A DNA stretch of 62,752 bases from an uncultured Methylophilaceae bacterium (lineage in GTDB: Bacteria > Pseudomonadota > Gammaproteobacteria > Burkholderiales > Methylophilaceae), in the NCBI GenBank assembly GCA_903863255.1, contig CAIPBJ010000040.1, positions 1 to 62,752 of the forward strand, given 5' to 3'. Positions 46,934-56,154 of the stretch are shown here, one piece after another. Under the pieces are notes generated by a model. It saw only the letters and a program-made list of their open reading frames with translations, searched no databases and was not told the DNA's origin. Numbering within the stretch: position 1 is the first letter of the stretch; every line of letters starts with the position of its first letter. The position numbers and the translations under genes were made by a program.

Positions 46934-47242
46934 TCAGAAAGGTAGCTTCATTCCTGCTGGCATCAGACCACTGAGTCTTTGTTCTGAGGTTTTTTCTGCT
47001 TTGCTTATTGCATCCTTGATCGCGATAACAATTAAATCTTCTAAAGTTTCTTTATCATCCATGACACTATCATCAATTGAAACGCGTTTGATTTCGTTAC
47101 GACAGGTAATTAATACTTTAACTAAACCATTGCTCGCCTGACCTTCAACCTCAATATTAGCGAGTTCGGCCTGAGCCCGTTTCATATTCTCCTGCATTTG
47201 CTGGGCTTGCTTCATTAAGTTTCCCATTCCGCCTTTCATCAT
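46934..47242 (-). CDS. YbaB/EbfC-family nucleoid-associated protein
   Basis: 102 residues. The [24 protein letters not shown] start and the middle DD/K-rich segment are typical of YbaB/EbfC dimers, which bind DNA. The N-terminus begins [11 protein letters not shown] with AAGGAG upstream. Position between dnaX and recR is conserved in many bacteria. Confidence 0.93.
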   Translation of the reverse strand: MMKGGMGNLMKQAQQMQENMKRAQAELANIEVEGQASNGLVKVLITCRNEIKRVSIDDSVMDDKETLEDLIVIAIKDAISKAEKTSEQRLSGLMPAGMKLPF

Positions 47243-47263
47243 GTAATCATCTCCTTTTAGAAT

Positions 47264-48922
47264 TTACTGAATTGGTTTAATACTAGAATGAATAATTTGT
47301 GCACCAAAATCTTTTATAAGTGTCTTAACAAAGCCATCTTCTTCTATGGCCGTCACAGCCTGTGATTGGATCTTTTCCTTTTCGATACTAATTTGTTTGG
47401 CAGGAGTATTTCCAGTTCCACCGATATCAAAATGAAGTTTTACCTTTTTTCCGAAATATTGTTCGATTGAAGTTGACAATTTTTCCTGATAATTAAGATT
47501 CAATAAATGTTTTTGATTTTCTGGGACAGAGAGATAAATCTCATTTTCACTAAACCGGATTAATTCGCAATGTTGAGCCAAAGTTCTAGAAAGCCCTAGT
47601 TTCAGTTGATCAACTAAATTTCGCCAATTGCCATCAAAAGATAAATTCTCATTTGAGGTGGCCATTTTTTCAACAAATTCTGATGGTTGCTTCGTTGAAT
47701 CGGATAGATTCTCAAAAGCTTTTTTTTCATTATCGTCAGGGATAGTTATTTTAGGGTTGCGTGAGATTTCTTGTTTTGCTTGAGCGATTCCCAAAGAATT
47801 ATTTCGATTTACAGGTTGTTCAGCTTGCGATTTCGAATCGGTAGGCCTAAAAGCAAGCATACGTAATAAGCACATAGAAAATCCAGCGTATTCATCTGGT
47901 GCCAAACCTAGGTCACGTTTGCCGAGTATTGCAATTTGGTAAAAAAGTTGAATTTCCTCGCTTGAGAATTTGATAGACACACTCTTAATTAAGTCTGCAT
48001 CAGGTTCATCTGTCAATAATGATTCCGGGATGGTTTGAGCGATGGCAATTTTCTGGAGAAGCAAAGATAAATCGTTTAAAGCCATTGAGAATGATAGACT
48101 TCTTTGTTCCATGGCTTGGGTGATGTTCAATAGCTCGTTCCCATTCCCATTGGAGATCGCATTGAGAATATCAAATAGATAGGATTGGTCAATTGCACCT
48201 AACATAGACCTCACGTCCTGGTCACGTACACTGTTACCACCAAAAGAAATTGCCTGATCAAGTAATGAAAGGGCATCTCTCATACTGCCAGAAGCTGATC
48301 TAGAAATAAGTTGAAGCGCGAGTTCTTCAAAAGGTATATTTTCCTTTTTGAGCACCTCTTTAAGGTGTTCAAAGATTGATGAACTGGTCATCTGTCTCAA
48401 ATTGAATTGAAGGCATCTTGAAAGAATGGTTACAGGTATTTTTTGAGGGTCAGTTGTGGCAAGGATAAACTTTACATGGGAGGGTGGCTCTTCAAGTGTT
48501 TTTAACATTGCATTGAACGAATTCCGGGTAAGCATGTGAACTTCGTCGATGATGTACACTTTGAATCTTCCGATTGTTGGGGCATACTGGGCATTTTCCA
48601 GAAGATCCCTCATGTTATCAACTTGAGTGTTTGAAGCAGCGTCGACCTCAATCAAATCAATAAACCTGCCGCTATCAATACTTATGCAAGCCGAACAGGT
48701 GCCACATGGAGTTGCGGTTATGCCTTTCTCACAATTCAGGGATTTTGCAAGAATTCTTGCTAATGTGGTTTTACCTACACCGCGAGTACCTGTAAAAAGA
48801 TAAGCGTGATGAAGGCGGTTTTGTTGAAGTGCGTTTGTAAGTGCTCGAACTACATGTTCTTGACCTACAAGTGTTTCAAATGATTTAGGACGCCACTTTC
48901 TTGCTAGAACTTGGTAGCTCAT
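47264..48922 (-). CDS. dnaX: DNA polymerase III tau (and probable gamma) subunit
   Basis: 552 residues (tau-type). The AAA+ clamp-loader core has Walker A GTRGVGKTTLARILA (about 44-58), zinc Cys residues around CGTCSAC, DEVHML (Walker B) and the sensor 1 segment LATTDPQKIPVTILSRC. Domain III ends near residue 370; the rest would bind the polymerase and DnaB. At residues 399-401 a GAA-AAA-AAA run followed by an immediate -1-frame stop could give a 403-residue gamma form (see separate entry). First of dnaX-ybaB-recR, behind the 4.5S RNA. Confidence 0.95.
   Translation of the reverse strand: MSYQVLARKWRPKSFETLVGQEHVVRALTNALQQNRLHHAYLFTGTRGVGKTTLARILAKSLNCEKGITATPCGTCSACISIDSGRFIDLIEVDAASNTQVDNMRDLLENAQYAPTIGRFKVYIIDEVHMLTRNSFNAMLKTLEEPPSHVKFILATTDPQKIPVTILSRCLQFNLRQMTSSSIFEHLKEVLKKENIPFEELALQLISRSASGSMRDALSLLDQAISFGGNSVRDQDVRSMLGAIDQSYLFDILNAISNGNGNELLNITQAMEQRSLSFSMALNDLSLLLQKIAIAQTIPESLLTDEPDADLIKSVSIKFSSEEIQLFYQIAILGKRDLGLAPDEYAGFSMCLLRMLAFRPTDSKSQAEQPVNRNNSLGIAQAKQEISRNPKITIPDDNEKKAFENLSDSTKQPSEFVEKMATSNENLSFDGNWRNLVDQLKLGLSRTLAQHCELIRFSENEIYLSVPENQKHLLNLNYQEKLSTSIEQYFGKKVKLHFDIGGTGNTPAKQISIEKEKIQSQAVTAIEEDGFVKTLIKDFGAQIIHSSIKPIQ
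47689..47728 (-). promoter_or_regulatory. Candidate -1 frameshift signal in dnaX
   Basis: The coding strand has GAA AAA AAA GCT: an A8 run that contains a slippery A AAA AAA heptamer in frame. Slipping back one base gives AGC TTT TGA, a stop two codons later and a 403-residue product. Directly behind is a hairpin, GCTTT/GAAGC and GAATC/GATTC, interrupted by a 3x3 internal loop and closed by TATCC (47689-47719). Slippage by ribosome or RNA polymerase could both act. In E. coli, dnaX makes gamma this way. Confidence 0.65.
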
Positions 48923-49028
48923 AAAGTATTAGCTCAATGAAATTAATATATCATACAAGTGGACTAATCTAGATTTATGTTCACATCTTCGCCAGAAACC
49001 GACCGAAGGAAAGAACTAAACGATTAGA

Positions 49029-49123
49029 GGCGAGCCAAACCCCCGGCACTTGCTTCAACAGTTGTGGCTGCTTCCTTCCGGACCTGACCAGGTTGGCTAT
49101 TTTGCAATGCGGGGAGGCCCGCC
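49029..49123 (-). ncRNA. ffs: Signal recognition particle 4.5S RNA
   Basis: The minus strand has the invariant SRP core (AGGTCCGGAAGGAAGCAGCC with the CCTGGTCAGG segment) in a hairpin. The outer ends GGCGGGCC and GGCTCGCC pair to close the rod. About 95 nt. It lies upstream of dnaX on the same strand, a common arrangement in Beta- and Gammaproteobacteria. Exact ends are estimated. Confidence 0.92.
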
Positions 49124-49309
49124 AATGTTTATTTTACCAGAATTACTTTGAAACCATTTAGATTATCTATGCAATTGCTGATCGGCTTGAATTGATTTCT
49201 TTGATTCACGTATTCATGAATGAAATTAACTGAATTAATGGTATCCAAACAAGCACCCCTCACTTTTTTTAAAATCTTGGCTTAGTTCATGAGTTAAGTT
49301 ATAGTTTGG

Positions 49310-50596
49310 TTGAATAATCATCAAATAAATTATATCGAAACCAACAAAATTCTAATGCATAAAATTACTCGTTATTGGACTGACAAGTTTAAAGAGTATT
49401 CCGAGCGATTGAACGAAATCCCGGAAATGCTTATTGGAAAGGCTGTACTTACCTTACTAGTTTTTGCTGAGAGTATGGTGAGTGTATTCTGGATTTTTAC
49501 GCTCTCTGAACTGGGTGATGGTTATGCGCTTATGGCAGCAGTACCATACTTCTACATAGTCATTTCTTATACCAGTTTGCTTATATTTTATCGTTTAAAG
49601 CGATTTGAATATTTCACCTTCACGCAATTAATCATGCTTCTTGTTATGCCATTCTTTATGCAGTGGGTTATTGGTGGGTTTGAAGCTTCAAGTGGTGTGG
49701 CCATATGGGCTTTGCTTTCACCGGTTGGTGCCTTGATGATATTAAATGTTTCACAATCAACGCCTTGGTTTTTGCTTTATATTGCACTCACGGTTATATC
49801 TTGGTATTACAACTCATTATTTGCTAGCTACGCCTTACCGATTCCAAGTCATCTAAGACAAGTCTTTTTTATCATGAATTTAGCAGGTTTGGCTATAGTT
49901 ATATATGGAGTCATGCGATATTTTCAATCTCAGAAAGCCAGAATACTGCAAGATCTGGCTAATGAAAAAGCACGATCAGAACTTCTTTTGTTGAGTATTC
50001 TTCCTCAGTCAATAGCTGAAAGACTAAAGAATAGCAACCAAAGTATTGCCGACAGTCATAACCAAGTAACGATCATGTTCGCTGATTTGGTAAATTTTAC
50101 TTCTTTGACTTCAGGTATGCCACCAAGTGACCTCGTTGACTTATTAAATAAGGTGTTTATTAAGTTTGATCAACTTGCCTCAAAATATGGGCTTGAAAAG
50201 ATTAAAACAATTGGTGATGCATATATGGTGGTTGGCGGGGTGCCTGAACCTATCGCGGATCATGCTTTTGCCGTTGCACAAATGGCTCTTGATATTCGAG
50301 AGGTTCTGGAGGAAATATCTCGAGAGACTGGAAAGAAACTCATAATGAGGATTGGTATTAATTCTGGGCCTGTGATAGCTGGCGTGATTGGAAATACGAA
50401 ATTTAGCTACGATCTATGGGGTGATACAGTCAATGTTGCGAGCCGAATGGAACAATATGGATTGCCAGGTGAAATACAGCTTACAAAGGCAACTTATTTG
50501 TTGTTAAAAGACAAGTTCTCGTTTGAGAGCAGGGGGGTCATCGAAATTAAAGGAAAAGGTCCCATTGAGGTTTTTCTTTTAAGAAATAGAATTTAA
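49310..50596 (+). CDS. Membrane-bound class III adenylate/guanylate cyclase
   Basis: 428 residues: six or so transmembrane helices in the first 215 residues, a coiled linker, then a class III cyclase domain (about 245-428). Metal ligands lie in MFADLVNFT and TIGDAYMVVGG, the Lys in EKIKTIGDAYM and Asp in SYDLWGDTVNVASRM are those associated with ATP use, and the transition-state region NVASRMEQ is present. Adenylate cyclase is therefore likelier than guanylate. The longest reading starts at TTG (49310); an ATG at 49355 is an alternative, neither with a clear ribosome site. Confidence 0.88.
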   Translation: MNNHQINYIETNKILMHKITRYWTDKFKEYSERLNEIPEMLIGKAVLTLLVFAESMVSVFWIFTLSELGDGYALMAAVPYFYIVISYTSLLIFYRLKRFEYFTFTQLIMLLVMPFFMQWVIGGFEASSGVAIWALLSPVGALMILNVSQSTPWFLLYIALTVISWYYNSLFASYALPIPSHLRQVFFIMNLAGLAIVIYGVMRYFQSQKARILQDLANEKARSELLLLSILPQSIAERLKNSNQSIADSHNQVTIMFADLVNFTSLTSGMPPSDLVDLLNKVFIKFDQLASKYGLEKIKTIGDAYMVVGGVPEPIADHAFAVAQMALDIREVLEEISRETGKKLIMRIGINSGPVIAGVIGNTKFSYDLWGDTVNVASRMEQYGLPGEIQLTKATYLLLKDKFSFESRGVIEIKGKGPIEVFLLRNRI

Positions 50597-50655
50597 TCCC
50601 CCTTCGTATAAAATTTTGGGCTTATCAATTCTTGATATATAATCCGGTCTCTTTC

Positions 50656-50745
50656 GGAGAGGTGGATGAGTGGTTTAAGTCACCACCCTGGAAAGGTGGC
50701 ACAGGGGTAACCCTGTCGAGGGTTCGAATCCCTCCCTCTCCGCCA
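50656..50745 (+). tRNA. tRNA-Ser (GGA)
   Basis: Acceptor GGAGAGG/CCTCTCC, anticodon stem CCACC/GGTGG with loop CTGGAAA (anticodon GGA), a long variable arm, T-loop TTCGAAT and encoded CCA. Confidence 0.96.
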
Positions 50746-50894
50746 GCGACAAGCATGCATCATGAAGTATCTTTTAATGAAATGAGTGTGCTGATGCTAA
50801 TGTCCTTCAGACTTCCCCCTTACTAGACTGAATGTCAATTCCTTAATTTGATCACCAGAATCACATCGTTTTGAAATGGGAACACTTTCAGGGC

Positions 50895-51371
50895 TTATTC
50901 GTTATGTGGCATGAATCTTTTATAGGATTCGATCCAATTGTTTGCAAATGCCTCTTGTGCTTCATTTAATGAAAGCCTGCCTTTGCAAACCAGGCCATAT
51001 AAACGGAACTCCAGTTCATCCTTTAATTCTGCGTTCCATTGGCTATCCCTAGGCTCAGGCCATAAATTGTTAGGGTCATAAGGATTGCCGCCAATGTTAA
51101 GTGGTATAAGGTGGTCTTCCTCATAAAGTTTTGGATTGGTATCTGAATAACCATATTGAATTATCTGAGATTTTTTTAACCTGTTTGTATATGAGGCAGG
51201 GGGCCTTATCGTTTTTGTATACCCTTTTTTACATACAGTTTCATGGATGTTTGACTGCGTGATATCAGTACTAATCGAACCCGGGGTAAGTTTTGGATTA
51301 GGAAGGTCTCCTCCGTAACATTCTGTTAAAGAATAAGTTACCAAATATATGAGGAGCAATATTTTTTGCAT
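50895..51371 (-). CDS. Exported protein with HNH-like motif
   Basis: 158 residues from the ATG that begins a signal peptide (MQKILLLIYLVTYSLTECYGG); the longer reading would place 32 polar residues before it. The mature part has EEDHLIPLNIGGNPYDPNNLWPEP near residue 100, an HNH-type DH...N...N pattern seen in a family of exported bacterial proteins. It might be a periplasmic or secreted nuclease, or an inactive relative. No partner or immunity gene is seen beside it. Not confidently assigned. Confidence 0.65.
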   Translation of the reverse strand: MQKILLLIYLVTYSLTECYGGDLPNPKLTPGSISTDITQSNIHETVCKKGYTKTIRPPASYTNRLKKSQIIQYGYSDTNPKLYEEDHLIPLNIGGNPYDPNNLWPEPRDSQWNAELKDELEFRLYGLVCKGRLSLNEAQEAFANNWIESYKRFMPHNE

Positions 51372-51511
51372 ACTCAGCATCAGAAAATTATTAGAGGCAA
51401 ACCCAGGATACCTTGGAATCTGAAGACTGGAATTGGCAGGGATAGTAACGCATCTTTCTAAGAACACTTAAATTTGAGGTTTACTTAATATTCAAAAGGA
51501 TGTAATTCGAT

Positions 51512-51739
51512 TTAGGCTTTGCCTTTTTCTTTGATGGTATGCATCTTTTCACGCCATTCTTTAAGTTGCTCATCCTCTAGTTCCAACTGGATAGCTAAGG
51601 CTTCAATTTCACTCAGTTTATCTTTTTCAAGTCTGCGAGGTAACTTGCCGCTCATTCTTGACATTACACGCTCGGCTTCTTCTTTAGTAAGTTTACTTGC
51701 TATTTCTAAATACTCTTCATCAGGGAATTTAATTTTCAT
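51512..51739 (-). CDS. Small charged helical protein
   Basis: 75 residues, highly charged, probably a long helix or coiled coil (EEAERVMSRM, LEKDKLSEIEALAIQLELEDEQLKEW). No signal peptide, no recognised domain. It stands alone, 140 bp from the exported HNH-like gene. I do not recognise the family. Confidence 0.6.
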   Translation of the reverse strand: MKIKFPDEEYLEIASKLTKEEAERVMSRMSGKLPRRLEKDKLSEIEALAIQLELEDEQLKEWREKMHTIKEKGKA

Positions 51740-51860
51740 AATTTTTCATCCTCAAACTGTTATTACACAACAATATTGCACTTTAATCTATCACAATATT
51801 CTTTTGTGTTACTTTTTTGTGACAATCATGAATTTTGCCATAAGTAATAGCATCATTATT

Positions 51861-54446
51861 TTATTTGGTACTTAAGTTTAACCAGTAAGAGCCTATGGAT
51901 TTGTTTAAATTGATTAGATAGTGACCATTGCTAAACGATGCGTTAATTTGCTTTTTGGAACCATCAGACAAATATTTATATAACACAAGCCCGCTTGGTG
52001 CTTTAATCAAAAGATTGACTTCAACTGGCTCAGAAGAATAAGGCAACGAATTAGTTGATTTTGGGAGCGAGCGAGCTGCAAGGCTTATTAAAATATCTTT
52101 TGATTGATTGATTGGCATGTCATCCAAGCTTTGAACTGCGAGAGTCGCATTTCTGGTAAATGAGACAACTTCGATATCACTAAGGGACAGTTTCTCCCCA
52201 CCTATCCAACCCATGACAGCCTGAGATTTTGGGGTGTCTATCGTCATATAACCTTTGTCCCAATTATGCCTAATTTGCAGATTGTTAACTTGGGAATCAG
52301 GATCCGCGGGTAGAGAAACGGCTGAATCAGGATCACTGGATATTTTAGCTTCAGCTGGAATCTGTGATTTTGATAACCAAGGTAACTCCTTTACGTACGG
52401 CATGGCGATGACTAATTTGCCTAATTCAGCCGAGCTTCTGATAAAAACTGAATTATCAGGGGTGACGAAATTGTCGAAAAGTGTTTCACTTTTCGGTGCA
52501 TAGACGTAGGTGGTCGAGGCTTCCCTGACGTCGCCACGTCTATACATCAAAGCTGCTGCAGGCATCGTAGCTAAGGCAGATGGATCATTATAGATATCCC
52601 AATTCGAAGCATCCCCCTGAGTTTGTAATGGGGTCTGTGAATAGGCAAATTGCATCATTGCATCCCATCCTTGGAAGCAAGCCTGACTGGATACTAACAA
52701 AGGCAACACATGTCTATCATTCGTTGGGAAAATGTCAGCATTCCATTCTGTTACGCTTAGTGGCTTATCGACTACTTGGGCAGCAGCAAACCAGTCATTG
52801 AGATTGGCAGCATATAAAGGATTTTTACTTAACGCGCCAAAAGATTGGTAGGCATGTGCATCAATCATGTCACCTGTAGTTAGCGAAGGAAGCGAATTTA
52901 TTGGGTTCCCGCCCCATGTGCTGGTTGTAACGATTGGCACCTTTACACCTATTCCATGAAGATGGTTGATCATGTCTACATCGAACTTGTGTTCCAAATC
53001 ATTGAGAAATATTTTGGATGGACCTTGCTCCCAGCTGCGCCAAACTTTTTCCTCAGGTAAGTTATTATCCAAAGCAAACTTATTTGCCAGGCTCATATAG
53101 ATTTTGCTGTGAAAAGGTACGTTTTTGTCTGGTAGGAAATTATTGCCATAATGATTGGTTATATCGTTTTCATTTGTGATCAACACAGCAGCAATCGATG
53201 GTTCATCGACATATCTGGTGTCGGTGTATATATTTTTGTGAGTCAGATATAGCATGTTCAGCTGACGCATGGCGTCTTGAATGGAAGGATTGATATAATT
53301 GAACCCTTTCAATTCCACAGGTTTATTATCAGGGCTTATTTCGTCAAATGAAGTTATTCCGTCTCCGGACTTCAAACTTCTCTGAGTATGTAAATCCAAC
53401 CAAACATAGATACCTTCGTCCTTAAGGCATTTGATCCACCAGTCTATTTTTTCAATGGCATCTTTACTCAGGTGCTGAGTGTTTTCAGATTTATTGCTTC
53501 CAAATATATTCGGATCAACCCAATCGGAGTCAAAATGATGAATTCGTACCAAATTGAAACCAAGAGCTGAGAGTCTCTTGGCTTGTTTTTTTACCATGTC
53601 TTTAGAAGTTCGGAAAATAGCATAGGAGGTGATATTTGTTCCCCAGAATTTAGCAATCTTTCCATCTTCGAATATTAACTGTTCGCCTTTAGCTTTTAAA
53701 AAACCATGTTTCCCTGCTGGTTTTTCAGAATCATTAAGAAAAGATAAGTCTATGGGCGAGACTCGCCAATCCATTATTCCTTTTGGCCATTCGGAGGTGT
53801 CATTTGATCCAAATTGTTCGGGAATTGTGGGTTCAATAGAATATGATTCAGGTAATTTTAGATTAATATCATAATGGGTAAGGCCTTCCCGTATGACACC
53901 GCTATAAAAGAACACCCGCAATTCTGACTTGTTATCGCGTTCAAAGAAAATATTAGCTGGCTTAGGATTAACGCGAAAGGATATTTGTTGATTTCCTTCT
54001 CCCAATGTCCATCCGCTCTTATCGGGAAGTATTTCCGGTGTTCCTTGATCAATCCCAAATTTACTAGCATCAAAATTAAATACAATGCCACCACCTATGA
54101 CATCGTTTTTTGTCGATGATGCATTTAAATCAAGGTTCCATGTTATTTCATTGTTCTTTGATTTTGTGATCTTATTTAAGAAAGTAAAGCCTAAGTCTCT
54201 GTTCCGTCCGTTTACTATATAATCGCCAGCAGGTTCAGTTGAGAAAGTGAATTGAGTGCTTGTCCAGGACCAATTTTTATCAAAGAATAGATATTTACCT
54301 GTAATGACATCTGCCCCACCAATTGAAACGATGGGCAGACCATCTTTTTCATTAATCCTTGCTGTCCACGAGTTCCCTGCATTTGAATCGTTAATGATTA
54401 GGAAGAGCAATAAAAACGTTAATTTAATTTGCTTCAATTTAGTCAA
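51861..54446 (-). CDS. Exported clan GH-A-like glycoside hydrolase
   Basis: 861 residues with a signal peptide (1-23). Residues about 24-230 are a beta-rich N-terminal part; a (beta/alpha)8-like domain covers about 250-600. Its ends show the clan GH-A pattern: an Asn-Glu in LITNENDITN (about 425, acid/base) and Glu in SVTEWNAD (about 566, nucleophile). A beta-sandwich C-terminal part follows. It probably cleaves or trims a polysaccharide in the envelope. It lies 42 bp after the O-antigen-ligase-like gene, suggesting it acts on the same polymer (inference). The exact GH family is not determined. Confidence 0.75.
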   Translation of the reverse strand: MTKLKQIKLTFLLLFLIINDSNAGNSWTARINEKDGLPIVSIGGADVITGKYLFFDKNWSWTSTQFTFSTEPAGDYIVNGRNRDLGFTFLNKITKSKNNEITWNLDLNASSTKNDVIGGGIVFNFDASKFGIDQGTPEILPDKSGWTLGEGNQQISFRVNPKPANIFFERDNKSELRVFFYSGVIREGLTHYDINLKLPESYSIEPTIPEQFGSNDTSEWPKGIMDWRVSPIDLSFLNDSEKPAGKHGFLKAKGEQLIFEDGKIAKFWGTNITSYAIFRTSKDMVKKQAKRLSALGFNLVRIHHFDSDWVDPNIFGSNKSENTQHLSKDAIEKIDWWIKCLKDEGIYVWLDLHTQRSLKSGDGITSFDEISPDNKPVELKGFNYINPSIQDAMRQLNMLYLTHKNIYTDTRYVDEPSIAAVLITNENDITNHYGNNFLPDKNVPFHSKIYMSLANKFALDNNLPEEKVWRSWEQGPSKIFLNDLEHKFDVDMINHLHGIGVKVPIVTTSTWGGNPINSLPSLTTGDMIDAHAYQSFGALSKNPLYAANLNDWFAAAQVVDKPLSVTEWNADIFPTNDRHVLPLLVSSQACFQGWDAMMQFAYSQTPLQTQGDASNWDIYNDPSALATMPAAALMYRRGDVREASTTYVYAPKSETLFDNFVTPDNSVFIRSSAELGKLVIAMPYVKELPWLSKSQIPAEAKISSDPDSAVSLPADPDSQVNNLQIRHNWDKGYMTIDTPKSQAVMGWIGGEKLSLSDIEVVSFTRNATLAVQSLDDMPINQSKDILISLAARSLPKSTNSLPYSSEPVEVNLLIKAPSGLVLYKYLSDGSKKQINASFSNGHYLINLNKSIGSYWLNLSTK

Positions 54447-54488
54447 GATATTCTCATGATTCGAATCAGCTTGAAAAAAGTGTTACTG

Positions 54489-55970
54489 TCATTTTTGTTG
54501 CATCTTTATCATTCTAATATAAGCAACTGCCAGACCAGCAACCATCCAGTAAACAATAGGAATCACACTGATGCTGCTCACGGTTGCAATTGTGACCAGC
54601 ATCGCAATGATTATCGCAAAAATGCTTCTTCCTAACTGATATGTCTCACTTATTTTGTCCGGTAATTTTTTTAACGATTTCAACATGCCTATTATCACAG
54701 AAGCAAAAAAACCAGAAAAAAGCGTTAATCCAATGATCCCTGAGCTAAGTGCAATAGCAATATATGAATTAACAATGTCAATAATACCTTGACCCTGCAC
54801 CATGTCTTGCAGTTCTGGGGCGTTCAGGTAATCAGAACGGCCAAACCAAAAATTTTGTTCGAATAATATAACGGACTTGTCGAATAGTTTTTCTCTGTAA
54901 TCAATGTTTTCGACCTCCACATTTCCAATAAATGGAAGCAGATTGATGATGCGTTGCCCTCCTGGCAATACGCTTATCAAAAGAATCATGAATGCACTAG
55001 CAACGGCCAATTGAAAGAAACGTTTGATTGCTGAGGGCCCAATTGCAAAATAAACTAACATCAGAACGGATATTCCTATCCAAGGTCCTCTGGAAAGAGG
55101 CGCTATCAATCCTCCACTAATGATAGCTAAGCCAAGGTACCGAATTGTCCGATTTTTAATATTATTCTGAATGAAGAGATAAAACCCCAATGCTACTAGC
55201 ATTACGAAACCCAATATTAATGGTTGTCCCAAGCTTGATACTGCCCTGAGACGACCATCTCTTCCGAGGTAACCCATAATAGAATCGGCTCCCATTGATT
55301 GAGGCAGTGAGTAATAAAGTAACCATGAATAAGTGAATTCAAAACAAGCTATCAAAGCAACGATAAAACATGAAATCACAAAGGCAAACGAAACCTCTTT
55401 AAATTGGGATAATTCCTTGAAGGTTCTGCTTGCCAAATAATAGGGAAGGAAGATTTCCAGAAACCCGTAAAAACCGGTTCTCATCGTGTCTGTTAATGAA
55501 GTGAATCTTATGTAGACTAAAGATTGAACCAGAATATATATGATTAGGAATTTGTCTGATGGTAACTTGCCGAAAGCTACATTCTCCCTTTTATTTTTAA
55601 TGGCAAAATATGCCGGGAGAAGTATTGTTAAAGAAAGCAGTCTGGCGTAGGTCATTCTAAACAGATGGTCTAGTATTCCTCCTCCGGGAATGTCCATGCC
55701 CATATTCGGCAAAGCAAATAAAAGTACGATATAGAATGCGAAAAGATTCTTAACTGATTTCGAGACAAATATAATATAAATGGTTGATAGAAAAACAAAT
55801 ATCCAGAAGTCATTGGATAAGAAAGCAAAAAGTACAATTGCAAACCATGTGTTACGCCATCGAATGTACTGAGAGGGCGATATCATTGTAGAAGATGCGT
55901 TTTTAAAAAGAGTAAAAACGAATATTGCAATTAAGCTGATCACTACTAAGGATCGAAGATGTTCAGGCAT
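54489..55970 (-). CDS. O-antigen ligase/polymerase-like membrane protein
   Basis: 493 residues with about 11-12 hydrophobic helices. A large periplasmic loop at about 340-410 and a preceding LSRGPWIGISVLML segment (about residue 295) match the O-antigen ligase/Wzy-type superfamily. It resembles the ligase-type proteins found in exopolysaccharide loci. It lies directly upstream of the glycosidase gene in the same direction. Whether it polymerises or ligates a glycan cannot be told. Confidence 0.75.
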   Translation of the reverse strand: MPEHLRSLVVISLIAIFVFTLFKNASSTMISPSQYIRWRNTWFAIVLFAFLSNDFWIFVFLSTIYIIFVSKSVKNLFAFYIVLLFALPNMGMDIPGGGILDHLFRMTYARLLSLTILLPAYFAIKNKRENVAFGKLPSDKFLIIYILVQSLVYIRFTSLTDTMRTGFYGFLEIFLPYYLASRTFKELSQFKEVSFAFVISCFIVALIACFEFTYSWLLYYSLPQSMGADSIMGYLGRDGRLRAVSSLGQPLILGFVMLVALGFYLFIQNNIKNRTIRYLGLAIISGGLIAPLSRGPWIGISVLMLVYFAIGPSAIKRFFQLAVASAFMILLISVLPGGQRIINLLPFIGNVEVENIDYREKLFDKSVILFEQNFWFGRSDYLNAPELQDMVQGQGIIDIVNSYIAIALSSGIIGLTLFSGFFASVIIGMLKSLKKLPDKISETYQLGRSIFAIIIAMLVTIATVSSISVIPIVYWMVAGLAVAYIRMIKMQQK

Positions 55971-56154
55971 GTTTAAACCAGACTTAAAAATTATTGATTA
56001 AAGCAAAAGATTAGATGTTGATTCTATATTATCTTCTTAAGAGATTATCATAAGTTTACTTGCATAAACATTTCGATGGGTAAATTATAAAGTATTAGGG
56101 TATTGCTAAGCATTAAAGCGCAATCGCTCGCATTAAGGCATAAAAATCTGCCGG

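Noticed and set aside
50632-50826. A 64-codon plus-strand open frame
   Set aside because: Runs through tRNA-Ser(GGA); the tRNA explains the sequence.
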